A stretch of 64,000 nucleotides of DNA. Origin: Acidithrix ferrooxidans (GTDB taxonomy: Bacteria > Actinomycetota > Acidimicrobiia > Acidimicrobiales > Acidimicrobiaceae). The stretch is from positions 50,130 through 114,129 of the forward strand of contig NZ_JXYS01000026.1 of NCBI RefSeq assembly GCF_000949295.1. Reading direction: 5' to 3'. The notes below the pieces were generated by a model. The model was not told the origin of the DNA, searched no databases, and was given only the letters and a program-made list of their open reading frames with translations. Shown here piece by piece: positions 17,223 to 26,599 of this stretch. A program made the translations under genes and the position numbers. How positions within the stretch are numbered: position 1 is the first letter of the stretch; the number at the start of each line of letters is the position of its first letter.

Positions 17223-18187
17223 TTATTGCGCTTCCGACTAGATCAAGCTTATACTTCAATCTAGCCTATTGTCTGAATTTAAAATTAGCTGAAAATCTCG
17301 TCATTTGAGACTTATATGATGGATTCGATTCGCATAAGTGGCTATTTCGTCCATTTTTTTGATGCTATTGGCTCTCTTTATCGATAAAAGCCCATCGATA
17401 GGTGGATGTGCTTGGTGGCGAGTCGCAATTTTTCCATAAGTTGATAGATGATTTTTCGTGGATCCACAAAGGAAGCCTAATTAGCAGTCGCATAAGTATT
17501 AGGGGTGGAAGGGTTTGTCTCACAGGGTCAAGCTCTTTTGTCTTCCCATATTTGTTGTGACAAATAAGACCCCAAATTTATTGTAATGCCAACTGTTCCT
17601 TATTGAAGAATCGATGTTTTCTTCACCTCTAGAGTCTTGCCTAAAAGTCAAGGCATTGACCTTTAGGCAAGGCCGTCATAGAAATGCGGTACAAGGATTC
17701 GTGGCGGTGGATGATTATTTGTTACCAGGTTAAGAGAATTGATGAAGCCAGACAAGAGTTAAATCTCCGTCATCCGCACAATGGGCATAGCTCATTTTCT
17801 GCGAGCAATATGGTTTGTTTTTTAGATGGCACATTTCACATGGACTAGGCGCTTTAGATAGAGAGCGTACCTAGTTCTTTCTGTGTGAGGGCGGCCGGGC
17901 CGTTCTAAGGTTAGCCCATTTTCGTGTTGGAGGATTTGGGTCTATCTTCTTTTGTCAAGGGATTTGGCTGCCTTTGGTCTCTAATAGAGTCTGAACTGCC
18001 GATAATTCTGAGCGGTTATGGCTTGACTTTTCATTGAGAGAGAGTTCTTTATAGCCAGCGATCGACCTTTGGGCGATGGTTGGCTGTAAAGGCGACGATG
18101 GCTAAATTTCAAGTTCGCATGGAGATTTCTTTGCCGATTCAAAAGGCTAATGCGGCTTCGAAGATAGTTCTCCAGTAAAAACAATCA
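17223..18187. other. Gene-free intergenic region of about 1 kb
   Basis: No convincing coding frame on either strand; the short frames at 17,981-18,390 (minus) lack start signals and recognisable motifs. The region holds one long hairpin (17,637-17,670). I see no tRNA or repeat array. Confidence 0.6.
17637..17670. terminator. Isolated 15-bp hairpin in gene-free DNA
   Basis: TTGCCTAAAAGTCAA and TTGACCTTTAGGCAA pair with one mismatch around a GGCA loop. It resembles a terminator stem but has no neighbouring gene on either side, so it may end an unseen transcript or be a relic of a deleted gene. Confidence 0.5.
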
Positions 18188-18559
18188 ATGGTTGACTTTT
18201 TGGCTAAGACAATATGTAGTTGTTTTATCTCAGAGAAGCGGGTAACTATTAATTCACTGGTTGTGTCTGTTTTTGATGATGACCGAGATGGTGAGGCGCC
18301 TGATAGGCCTGCATCTACAACTAAGGCGAAAAAGGTTCTTGAGCTGACCGCACGCGCTGCGAGAGGACTGGGCCACGATTGGATCGTCACGGAGCATCTG
18401 TCGCTTGGACTAATTATTCAGGGGACCTCGCTCGCTGGGGAGATCTTGTTGGAAGTCGGTGTTACGCGTGGACGGGCCGAGTCGGTTGTCATAAGGGTAA
18501 TTACTCAGGAGCGTCAATTTCATCAAAGGCCAGGTGAATCTGATATAGCGCTTAGCTGA
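18188..18559 (+). CDS. Small protein with a single Clp N-terminal-type repeat
   Basis: Residues about 47-105 match the N-terminal repeat of ClpA/ClpC chaperones: K-V-L-E-L-T-A-R-A-A-R-G-L-G-H-D-W-I-V-T followed by E-H-L-S-L-G-L-I, then L-L-E-V-G-V. In ClpC this domain binds substrates and adaptors (and, in mycobacteria, cyclomarin-type toxins). Normal Clp_N domains contain two such repeats; only one is present and the frame ends soon after it at TGA. The first 45 residues are unlike the family and the start (ATG 18188) has no good ribosome site. It may be a stand-alone adaptor-like protein or the remnant of a longer Clp_N gene. Confidence 0.55.
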   Translation: MVDFLAKTICSCFISEKRVTINSLVVSVFDDDRDGEAPDRPASTTKAKKVLELTARAARGLGHDWIVTEHLSLGLIIQGTSLAGEILLEVGVTRGRAESVVIRVITQERQFHQRPGESDIALS

Positions 18560-18880
18560 GAGTCCAAATAAAAATACGATAGAGGTTGAAATTGATGGCA
18601 AGGTGTTGCTTAGGTCGGAGTTCACTCAAGCAATGGTGTATATTTTTTATATCTTGATCGCAATTTGGCAAGGATCGTTTCTCCATCTGTAAATCTGGCT
18701 TTTAAAACAACGACTTGCCTACAAATAGGGGACTCTTCGATTTATTTTGTGAAGATCAGGGCAAGAGGCCAATAGCGGAGTGGAATGGTTGGAATTGATT
18801 TATGAATTGAAAAATTGCTGATTTTAATTTGTGGAGCTCTACTAAGTAAATTGGCGCAATTGACTTAATGGATGAGAGTG

Positions 18881-18952
18881 CGCCCTCGGCAGGATTCGAA
18901 CCTGCGCCACCGGCTCCGGAGGCCGGTGCTCTATCCCCTGAGCTACGAGGGC
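18881..18952 (-). tRNA. tRNA-Arg (anticodon CCG)
   Basis: Reading the minus strand, a 7-bp acceptor stem (GCCCTCG/CGAGGGC), D-arm with GCTCAGGGGATAGAGC, anticodon stem CCGGC/GCCGG with loop CTCCGGA, and T-arm GCAGGTTCGAATCCTGC are all complete. The anticodon is CCG (Arg, codon CGG). The 3' CCA is not encoded. It lies about 1.1 kb upstream of argS. Confidence 0.95.
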
Positions 18953-19134
18953 AATCGTAATAGTCCTTGGAGTATCTCTTTTCAATCCTAATGGCTTCGT
19001 GACTTGGACTTGAGCCTTTTTGCAATCTCCCGTAGAGATCTTAAAGACCAGATCAACGACTTGTTTTGATATTGATCTGCTTCAAGAGGCATTTAGGGTT
19101 GTGCCATTTGGTTGAGATAGGACCAAAATTCTCG

Positions 19135-19932
19135 CTAGGATCCTAGTTTTTTGGCGATTATCTTGAGGCGCACGTAGTCGATAGATTTGTTTGGTAACTT
19201 CTCAGCCACTTCTTGGATAATCTTTTTTTGATCTATTGATTCGTATTTGGCAATCTGATCTTTTAATACAATTGTTCGAAGAAAGGTTTCGAGCTCGTCC
19301 TTGTTCTTTAGATAAAGTGGATCTTCCTCCAGAACTACAGATTCCGGAGAAAGACCAGCGGCTTGGAGATTTTCTTTAGCATCAGCCACTGACGAAAAGT
19401 TCCAAATCTCTTTTGCATCTGCGCTCGTTTTAGAGACCTCTTCATAGCAAGCTATGACTTGAGCGATATTTGTCTCCCCACCACAGTCAGCCACTAGAGG
19501 GCAATCGTCTTTTAGGATCGCGGCGATATTTTTAAAAAGAGTGAGATGATCGTGAATCCAGTGAAATGCAGCAACGCTAATTGCTCCATCGCAGCTATTT
19601 GGCAGTCCAAATGGCGACAATAGGTCGGCCTCAATAACTTCAAAGGTGCCAGGGTGGTCCTTTAGCTGCTCTCTTAGGGTCGCTAGCATCGCCCGGGATC
19701 GCTCGACCATTATGACTTTTCCCTTTGGTAGAAGTTTGGCTAGGGCAAATGAATCTCGACCAGTCCCGGCTCCTAGGTCTGCAATGGTCTCATTCCCAGC
19801 TAAGTCGAGGTGGCCTATAGCTTTTTTGCCCCAATTCAAATGGGGTAGTTCTAGGGTCGAGTAGGTCTTTGAATCCCAGTCATTTAACAAATAAGTTACC
19901 GCCTTTTGCTTTTTTACAAGGATAACATCCAA
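19135..19932 (-). CDS. Class I SAM-dependent methyltransferase
   Basis: 265-aa protein with the SAM-binding motif I-A-D-L-G-A-G-T-G-R-D-S-F-A (about residues 51-64), an acidic second strand end (M-V-E-R-S) and a motif with A-A-F-H-W-I-H near residue 125, the arrangement of the UbiE/trans-aconitate methyltransferase group. The C-terminal third is charged and helical. The substrate cannot be inferred. It is divergent from argS, 118 bp apart. Start ATG 19932. Confidence 0.8.
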   Translation of the reverse strand: MDVILVKKQKAVTYLLNDWDSKTYSTLELPHLNWGKKAIGHLDLAGNETIADLGAGTGRDSFALAKLLPKGKVIMVERSRAMLATLREQLKDHPGTFEVIEADLLSPFGLPNSCDGAISVAAFHWIHDHLTLFKNIAAILKDDCPLVADCGGETNIAQVIACYEEVSKTSADAKEIWNFSSVADAKENLQAAGLSPESVVLEEDPLYLKNKDELETFLRTIVLKDQIAKYESIDQKKIIQEVAEKLPNKSIDYVRLKIIAKKLGS

Positions 19933-20049
19933 GTGTGGTCACCGGATGCACCTCGACAAATAACGCTTTTTTGTCATCGGGGTCCGATCTTCGTAAAAGA
20001 GGCAATTTCCTAATAGGATGATTTTTTAGATGTTTAGGAGAAGACCGCT

Positions 20050-21672
20050 TTGTTAAGGATTAAAGACCATCTAAGAGGACTCGTTGTTCAGGCGTTGGGC
20101 GACCTCGGAGTCGACCTTTCCACCGTAAATTTTGATGTCACAGAACCCGCTCGGGCGGAATTTGGAGAGTTCGCCACTAATGCAGCCATGGTGGGCGCCA
20201 AGGTATTGGGAACCAACCCCCGAGATTTAGCCAGCAGACTTGTGGAACAGATTCTCAACTCATCAAGCCCATATCTAAAGGGAGCTGAACTAGCGGGACC
20301 AGGTTTTGTCAATTTTCGACTCAACAACAGCTGGCTCTATGAGGACGTGAGCGCTGCTTTATCTATGGGGGTTGATGGCTATGGACGAAGCGATATCGGC
20401 AAGGGTAAAAGACTTCTCCTAGAGTTTGTATCGGCTAACCCAACGGGGCCACTTCATCTTGGAAACGGGTGGTGGGCTTCCTATGGAGACTCTTTGGGAC
20501 GACTCCTTGCCTTCGTGAACTATGACGTATCGACTGAGTATTACGTAAATGACACAGGGGGACAGATTCGCGCACTGGGTGAATCTCTGTTGGCGCTCGC
20601 AAAAGGGGAGGCGGTTCCCGAGGGGGGATATAGCGGGGAGTACGTCTCCACATTGGCTAGAGGTTACGATGGCGACCTCAATGATGTCACTGCCGCTGGT
20701 AAGTTCGCATCCGACAAGATCCTAGTAATGATCAAAGAGAGTTTGTCGGATTTGGGGATTACCTTTGATACCTGGTATTCCCAGGCCTCGATTGAAGAGT
20801 CTGGAGCTGTTGGCGAAGTAGTTGAGCTTTTGAAGGCAAATGGCGCCATAGAGATTCAAGATGGTAAGTCGGTCTTTATGGCGACTCGTTATGGAGACAA
20901 TCGTGATCGATTCTTGACAAAGGCAAACGGAGACTATACCTATTTAGCTGGCGATATTGCTTATCACTATGACAAACTTGTCCGCCGAGGCTTTGACTAT
21001 GCGATTGATATCTTTGGAGCTGACCATCAGGGCCAAGTCCCGAGTCTCCTTGGGGCGATGAGTGCGTTAGGTTGTGAGTCGTCGCGCCTTGAAATACTCC
21101 TTGGTCAGATGGTCTCTCTCCAAAGAGGGGATGAGGTTGTCAAGTTTTCAAAGCGAAAAGGTAACGTTGTGGATCTTCAAGAGGTGACCAAAGAGATTGG
21201 CGCTAGCGCGATGCGGCTTTTGTCGTTACAGACTTCAATCGATCGCTCTAGCGTAGTTGATTTGGCAGTGGTGACCTCTAAGTCAATGGACAACCCTGTC
21301 TACTACATCCAATATGCGCATGCTCGAATGGCTGCGATAGAGAGGATGCGCATTGAGCGAGAGATTCCAGAGCCACAGATAGAAGATGTCGATCTTTCGT
21401 TATTAGTGCACCCCCGAGAGTTGGAGCTTCTCAAGATACAATCTCGCCTAGATGAAGTGGTCTCGATAGCTGCTACAGAGCGAGCTCCCTACAAGATTGT
21501 AACTTGGCTGCGGGACTTCGCAGGAGCCTTCCACGGCTTCTATCACGATTGCTCTGTCTTGGGGGACGGGCCGGAGTTGACTCAAGCACGCCTATGCATG
21601 GTGCGGGGCGCTCAGGTCGCTATCAAGGTAGCTCTTTCATTAGTTGGAGTCGAGGCTCTGGAGCGGATGTAG
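20050..21672 (+). CDS. argS: Arginyl-tRNA synthetase
   Basis: Class I synthetase charging tRNA-Arg. The N-terminal Add-1 domain (residues 1-110) is followed by the HIGH-type motif in N-P-T-G-P-L-H-L-G-N-G (H-L-G-N), the family segment E-Y-Y-V-N-D-T-G-G-Q, the A-D-H-Q-G-Q-V motif and a C-terminal DALR-type helical domain ending V-E-A-L-E-R-M. KMSKS is not canonical: V-K-F-S-K-R-K-G-N occupies that position, as in many bacterial ArgS. The start is TTG 20050, preceded by taggagaag at good spacing. It begins the argS-lysA-hom-thrC run. Confidence 0.96.
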   Translation: MLRIKDHLRGLVVQALGDLGVDLSTVNFDVTEPARAEFGEFATNAAMVGAKVLGTNPRDLASRLVEQILNSSSPYLKGAELAGPGFVNFRLNNSWLYEDVSAALSMGVDGYGRSDIGKGKRLLLEFVSANPTGPLHLGNGWWASYGDSLGRLLAFVNYDVSTEYYVNDTGGQIRALGESLLALAKGEAVPEGGYSGEYVSTLARGYDGDLNDVTAAGKFASDKILVMIKESLSDLGITFDTWYSQASIEESGAVGEVVELLKANGAIEIQDGKSVFMATRYGDNRDRFLTKANGDYTYLAGDIAYHYDKLVRRGFDYAIDIFGADHQGQVPSLLGAMSALGCESSRLEILLGQMVSLQRGDEVVKFSKRKGNVVDLQEVTKEIGASAMRLLSLQTSIDRSSVVDLAVVTSKSMDNPVYYIQYAHARMAAIERMRIEREIPEPQIEDVDLSLLVHPRELELLKIQSRLDEVVSIAATERAPYKIVTWLRDFAGAFHGFYHDCSVLGDGPELTQARLCMVRGAQVAIKVALSLVGVEALERM

Positions 21673-21772
21673 CTAGATTCTAAAGGTGCCTTGGTCCAAT
21701 CTGGCGAAGTTACTTTTATTGGCGATGGCCAAATATATATGGTTTGAAATTAATTTGAATGGATAGAGTCTG

Positions 21773-23056
21773 ATGACCAATTCGACCGCGATCTCACCGC
21801 ATCTCTTGCCTTCAGGCTGTTCGATTCGTGAAGATGGAAGGGTGGAGATGCATGGTGTGGCGCTCCTAGATATAGCCAAGGAGTTTGGTACCCCTTGCTT
21901 TGTCTACGACTTAGATCACATCAAAGCTCGCGCGAATGAAGCTAGGGGTGCTGCTCCTTGGACTGTAGCTTATGCCTCTAAGGCATTTCTATGTCGAGAG
22001 CTCGTGAGAGTCTTGGATCGAATGGGCTTGTCGATGGATGTGGCCTCGGGAGGCGAACTCGCGGTGGTCATCTCTGGAGGTCTCGATCCAGGGCGAATTA
22101 TATTTCATGGCAACAATAAGTCGCAGTTGGAACTGAGCGAGGCAATTGACTACGGAGTTGGGTTGGTCGTGGTCGATTCCATGACGGAGCTTGAGCGACT
22201 CGAGTCAATTTGTCGAAGCCGGGGTGTTGTGGCGCGGATCCTGATTCGCATAACCCCTGGAGTAGAGGCACACACCCATGAATTCGTCATGACTGGTCAG
22301 GAAGATACCAAATTTGGCTTCTCTCTCAAATCAGGAGAGGCCGAACAAGCGATCGAGAGGTCGATCCGATCTGACTTTCTTGACTTTGTTGGAATCCATG
22401 CACACATTGGGTCTCAGATATTTTTACTGGATTCGTACTACAAAGAGGTGGAGGCGCTCTCGGGGATCATCGAACGCTACCAACCCGCTACAGTGAATCT
22501 AGGTGGTGGCCTCGGTGTCGCGTACCTTGGTGATGAACTAACACCGACATTTGACGAGTGGGCGAGGGTCCTCTATGGCGCCTTGAGCGATCTTAGGGTT
22601 GATTCAAAGACGCAGATAATCGTTGAGCCCGGCCGTTCTTTGATCGCATCCTCGGCCCTAACCCTATATCGGGTCGGAACGATCAAGGTTTTGCCTGGTC
22701 TTAGAACATATGTATCTGTGGATGGCGGAATGAGTGATAACCCTCGCCCTGTCCTGTATGACAGCGGATATGAAGCATTTATGCCAGGCTATGGGAGCGC
22801 TATCAGGGATAGCTGCGTAACCATCGTCGGAAAGCATTGTGAGAGCGGTGATGTCTTGATTAGGAATGCCTGGTTGCCAAGGACTTTGGCGGAAGGCGAT
22901 ATCATCGCAACTCCTGTTACTGGCGCATATGGATATTCCATGGCTTCAAATTACAATAGAGTTCCACGCCCCCCAGTCGTCTTTGTCGATAGCGATGGCC
23001 CGCGACTTGCAATTCGCGGAGAGACCTACGAGGATCTGCTTCGACTCGAGATTTAG
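21773..23056 (+). CDS. lysA: Diaminopimelate decarboxylase
   Basis: PLP enzyme converting meso-diaminopimelate to L-lysine, last step of the DAP pathway. The fold-III decarboxylase features are clear: the PLP lysine in V-A-Y-A-S-K-A-F-L, I-H-A-H-I-G-S-Q-I with the HIGS motif, the glycine loop N-L-G-G-G-L-G, E-P-G-R-S-L, and the later C-E-S-G-D-V motif with the catalytic cysteine. 427 aa, normal size. Start ATG 21773. The presence of lysA means the cell makes DAP, which matters for reading the MurE motif at 15.7-17.2 kb. Confidence 0.96.
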   Translation: MTNSTAISPHLLPSGCSIREDGRVEMHGVALLDIAKEFGTPCFVYDLDHIKARANEARGAAPWTVAYASKAFLCRELVRVLDRMGLSMDVASGGELAVVISGGLDPGRIIFHGNNKSQLELSEAIDYGVGLVVVDSMTELERLESICRSRGVVARILIRITPGVEAHTHEFVMTGQEDTKFGFSLKSGEAEQAIERSIRSDFLDFVGIHAHIGSQIFLLDSYYKEVEALSGIIERYQPATVNLGGGLGVAYLGDELTPTFDEWARVLYGALSDLRVDSKTQIIVEPGRSLIASSALTLYRVGTIKVLPGLRTYVSVDGGMSDNPRPVLYDSGYEAFMPGYGSAIRDSCVTIVGKHCESGDVLIRNAWLPRTLAEGDIIATPVTGAYGYSMASNYNRVPRPPVVFVDSDGPRLAIRGETYEDLLRLEI

Positions 23057-23244
23057 TTTTGTTACTCGGAGGGAAGCTCCTATCTTCTTGGGCGTTACTT
23101 GTCACTATGCCTAGAGATCGATTTTGGCCCGTTGGGTATCGCTCTTAGGAGAAGGCTAACCATGCTCTAGAGCTTTGGCGATTATGATTTTTCACCAGTA
23201 GGAGCGAAATTGTTGCTAATTAATAAAATTTCATCGATCAGGCG

Positions 23245-24549
23245 GTGAGTCAAATTCCAGTACGTATAGGTCTTCTTGGCTGTGGAAACGTTGGAGCAGA
23301 GCTTCTGAAGTTGCTTACCAGAGATAGTGAATTGATTCACTCTCAAACAGGTGAACGATTCGTTGTTACTGCCGTGGCCGTTCGGGACTTAAATCGGCCA
23401 CGTCCCGATTACGTCGATCGTGAACTGCTTACAGATCGTCCTGAGGACGTAGTCGCCTCCAGTGATGTGGATATCGTTGTCGAAGTTATGGGGGGAATCT
23501 CTCCTACGAGAGAGTTGATTGAAAAGGCACTTTTGAGTGGCAAGACGGTTGTGACTGCCAATAAGGCGCTTTTGGCAGTGGTTGGAGCTGAACTCACACA
23601 GATCGCAAATAGTGTAGGTCGAGATATCTTTTTTGAAGCAGCGGTAGCTGGCGGAATTCCTCTGATACGCTCGCTTAGAGTCAGCTTGGCTGGCGAGCGA
23701 GTTAGACGTATCGCTGGAATTGTCAATGGCACTACAAACTTCATTCTTTCAGCGATGTCTGACTCTGACTTGAGTTATGAAGATGCATTGGCGCTGGCGA
23801 TGGAGGCTGGATATGCAGAGGCTGATCCATCTGCTGACGTCGAAGGTGACGACGCTCGGGCCAAAGCGGCAATTTTAGCGACTGTGGCGTTTGGTCGGCT
23901 GGTTCGCTTTGAGGATGTGTATCGAGAGGGAATTACCAAGATAACCTCTATGGATATCGACTTTGCTAAGCGACATGGTTTTGAGATCAAGCTTTTGGCT
24001 ATCTGTGAGGTGCTGGATCAGCCTGGCGACTCATCGCAAAAGATTGCAGTTCGAGTCCATCCTTCCCTCGTTCCTAAGGATCACCCCCTTGCACTGGTCA
24101 GAGATTCGTTCAACGCGGTATTTGTCACCGGAGAAGCGGTTGGCGAGCTGATGTTTTATGGCCGAGGAGCCGGAGGGCTTCCAACTGCAAGCGCGGTTTT
24201 AGGCGATGTGATCGATGCGGCCCATAATTTACGATACGGCGTTACTGAAAGGCAACTCGATAGAGAACCAGCACATCTCGTCTCTATTCATGAGATGGAG
24301 AATCGTTTTTATATAGCTGTGGATGTTGTGGACAAGCCAGGCGTTTTAGCTGGGGTTGCTTCCCTCTTTGGAGAGAACAACGTCTCAATTCGTTCTATGG
24401 AGCAGCTAGATATGAACGAAGAAGCAAGACTGGTCTTTATTACTCATATGGCTCCAGAGAGCGCTATAAATGCGACGTTAGAAGGAATTAGGAGCCTGGA
24501 TTCGGTACGTCGGGTTGCAGGGTTTATTCGAGTCTTTGATCCTAGCTAG
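23245..24549 (+). CDS. hom: Homoserine dehydrogenase
   Basis: NAD(P)H-dependent reduction of aspartate semialdehyde to homoserine, the branch point to threonine and methionine. N-terminal Rossmann motif G-L-L-G-C-G-N-V-G; catalytic-domain segments N-K-A-L-L-A, A-A-V-A-G-G-I-P and I-V-N-G-T-T-N-F-I-L; then E-A-G-Y-A-E-A-D-P-S-A-D-V-E-G-D-D-A. Residues about 350-430 form an ACT domain (V-D-V-V-D-K-P-G-V-L-A), implying threonine feedback. Start GTG 23245. It is followed by thrC, 59 bp on. Confidence 0.96.
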   Translation: MSQIPVRIGLLGCGNVGAELLKLLTRDSELIHSQTGERFVVTAVAVRDLNRPRPDYVDRELLTDRPEDVVASSDVDIVVEVMGGISPTRELIEKALLSGKTVVTANKALLAVVGAELTQIANSVGRDIFFEAAVAGGIPLIRSLRVSLAGERVRRIAGIVNGTTNFILSAMSDSDLSYEDALALAMEAGYAEADPSADVEGDDARAKAAILATVAFGRLVRFEDVYREGITKITSMDIDFAKRHGFEIKLLAICEVLDQPGDSSQKIAVRVHPSLVPKDHPLALVRDSFNAVFVTGEAVGELMFYGRGAGGLPTASAVLGDVIDAAHNLRYGVTERQLDREPAHLVSIHEMENRFYIAVDVVDKPGVLAGVASLFGENNVSIRSMEQLDMNEEARLVFITHMAPESAINATLEGIRSLDSVRRVAGFIRVFDPS

Positions 24550-24608
24550 GTAGCCAGTAAGCTTCTAAAACTTAATTTGATCGATGGCGAAGGCCAAAAG
24601 GGTGTGAA

Positions 24609-25682
24609 ATGCAAAGTTCGACGGGAAAATTGTCCTCATCTTCTCTCAATTGGAGAGGGCTGATAAATGAATATCGGCACTTTCTTCCGGTTGCTCCAGA
24701 TGTAGAGGTGGTTACCCTTGGAGAGGGGGCAACTCCGCTGATTTATGCGCCAGTTCTCTCGGGGATGACAAATGCAAGTGTCTATCTTAAATTTGAGGGA
24801 GCCAATCCAACTGGGTCATTCAAGGATCGCGGAATGACAATGGCTATTACTAAGGCCAAAGAAGCTGGATCGAAGGCAGTCGTATGTGCCTCGACTGGCA
24901 ATACTTCCGCCTCGGCGGCTGCTTATGCTGCCAAAGCTGATATGTCTTGTCTTGTCCTTATTCCAGCTGGCTACATTGCCCTTGGAAAACTCGCTCAGGC
25001 CTTGATCTATGGAGCAAAGGTGATCCAGATTAAAGGGAACTTTGATCGAGCGCTCGAGATCGTTCGAGAACTTGGCGAGACTAAGGCGATAACTGTCGTG
25101 AACTCGATCAATCCATTTCGAATTGAGGGCCAAAAGACCGGCGCCTTTGAAGTGATCGATCAACTTGGTTTTGCCCCGGACTATCATTTCATACCCGTAG
25201 GAAATGCTGGCAATATAACTGCATATTGGCGTGGCTATAAAGAGTATGAAAAGGCTGGCCTAAGTCACTCGTTGCCTAAGATGATTGGCGTGCAGGCTGC
25301 AGGCGCTGCGCCAATCGTTCTAGGCCATCCAGTTTTGGAGCCCAATACCATAGCCACTGCGATTCGAATTGGAAATCCAGCCTCATGGGAGCAGGCTCTT
25401 GCTGCCCGCGATGAATCTGGCGGAGATATTTTTGCCGCCACCGACGAGGAGATACTTGCTGCATATCGCCTTTTGGCCAGTCGCGAATCCATCTTTTGCG
25501 AACCAGCCTCCGCTGCATCGGTAGCTGGTCTATTGAAGTCTAAGGTGCCAGCGGGTGCCAGGGTTGTTTGTGTTCTGACCGGAAATGGTTTGAAGGATCC
25601 CGATACTGCGATCTCACAAATTCAGGTACCTACAGCATTGGATGCAACTATTGAGGCAATTTCAGAAGCTGTAGGTATCTAG
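24609..25682 (+). CDS. thrC: Threonine synthase
   Basis: PLP enzyme converting O-phosphohomoserine to threonine. Short (357 aa) bacterial/archaeal-type form. Visible motifs: [23 protein letters not shown] with the PLP lysine, the phosphate loop V-P-x-G-N-A-G-N, and [11 protein letters not shown] near the end. Start ATG 24609. A homoserine kinase (thrB), often next in actinobacteria, is not found between this gene and rho. Confidence 0.95.
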   Translation: MQSSTGKLSSSSLNWRGLINEYRHFLPVAPDVEVVTLGEGATPLIYAPVLSGMTNASVYLKFEGANPTGSFKDRGMTMAITKAKEAGSKAVVCASTGNTSASAAAYAAKADMSCLVLIPAGYIALGKLAQALIYGAKVIQIKGNFDRALEIVRELGETKAITVVNSINPFRIEGQKTGAFEVIDQLGFAPDYHFIPVGNAGNITAYWRGYKEYEKAGLSHSLPKMIGVQAAGAAPIVLGHPVLEPNTIATAIRIGNPASWEQALAARDESGGDIFAATDEEILAAYRLLASRESIFCEPASAASVAGLLKSKVPAGARVVCVLTGNGLKDPDTAISQIQVPTALDATIEAISEAVGI

Positions 25683-26599
25683 TATTCTTGAACTGAGTTT
25701 TTCCCATGAAGACCTAGTCAAAGATTAAAAGACTGATCGACCAAGAAGGCCCCACTGTCACTTAGGAGTACAGCTGAAGTGGTAAACCAATAAGATTTCG
25801 GGATATTTGCCATAGGGGTTGGACTCGGTGGGTCTTCCTTGATTAAATGGTGACGATTTGCTATCTATCTTCACTATGGCCACGAAGGAGACATATCGTC
25901 AATTAGTTGTCTAAATTGTGGGGTCTCAGGAGTGTTCAATCCAAAATAGCGAAATTGCTCCGATTCTGGTGGTGCTAAGGCACCAAAGACCATCAACCGA
26001 GAGACTGAACAGATGCGCCAATCGCTTATAACATTTACCTCTCGCGACACGATGGAGCGACCAAAGTTATGGTCAACTTGACGAAGGTGACCATAGCGTG
26101 TTGTGTTTTTATTTGACTTGCTTGTACAGCTTCACACATTCGTACACTCCTTGTCGGTGGAAAGTAAATGCTGTCAGGTCTTTGCCTCTTATTCAACCTT
26201 CGCACAAACTGTTGCATCTAAGCAAAGCAACCTATCTCTGACCAATGAAAACCTTTTCCAAATGATAGAATTTTGAATTGTTCGTTTGTTTCGCAGAGCC
26301 AGGGTGCTCGGATGAACTAAAAATATTCCCCACTTTTCCTCCCAGAAGATGGTTTTTTCAGAAACTGTGTTATATTCAATAAATAGTAAGTGTTCCTGAT
26401 TTGGAACGACTCCCGGTTTTACCGAGCCGTCTTTGGCGGCTGTCGAATCAGTCACTAAGCTCCTTTGTCCTAAACGGACAGTTCAATTGGTTTTTCAAGC
26501 GACATTGGAACACGCACTTTTTATGTTTAGACGTCAGAGCTAAGAGAACTAATACGACAAATATCTCTTGCCTGACGAATGTGAATTGAGGTTTCATAT
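25683..26599. other. Long leader/intergenic region between thrC and rho
   Basis: 917 bp with no convincing gene; frames here are under 90 codons and lack motifs. In many actinobacteria thrB sits at this place. The right half is AT-rich and could hold the rho promoter and an autoregulatory leader (for example TTGACT at about 26,115 and TATATT at about 26,380), but no single promoter is clear. Confidence 0.5.

Noticed and set aside
18756..19025. 89-codon minus-strand frame.
   Set aside because: It runs across the tRNA-Arg(CCG) gene, a common false ORF.
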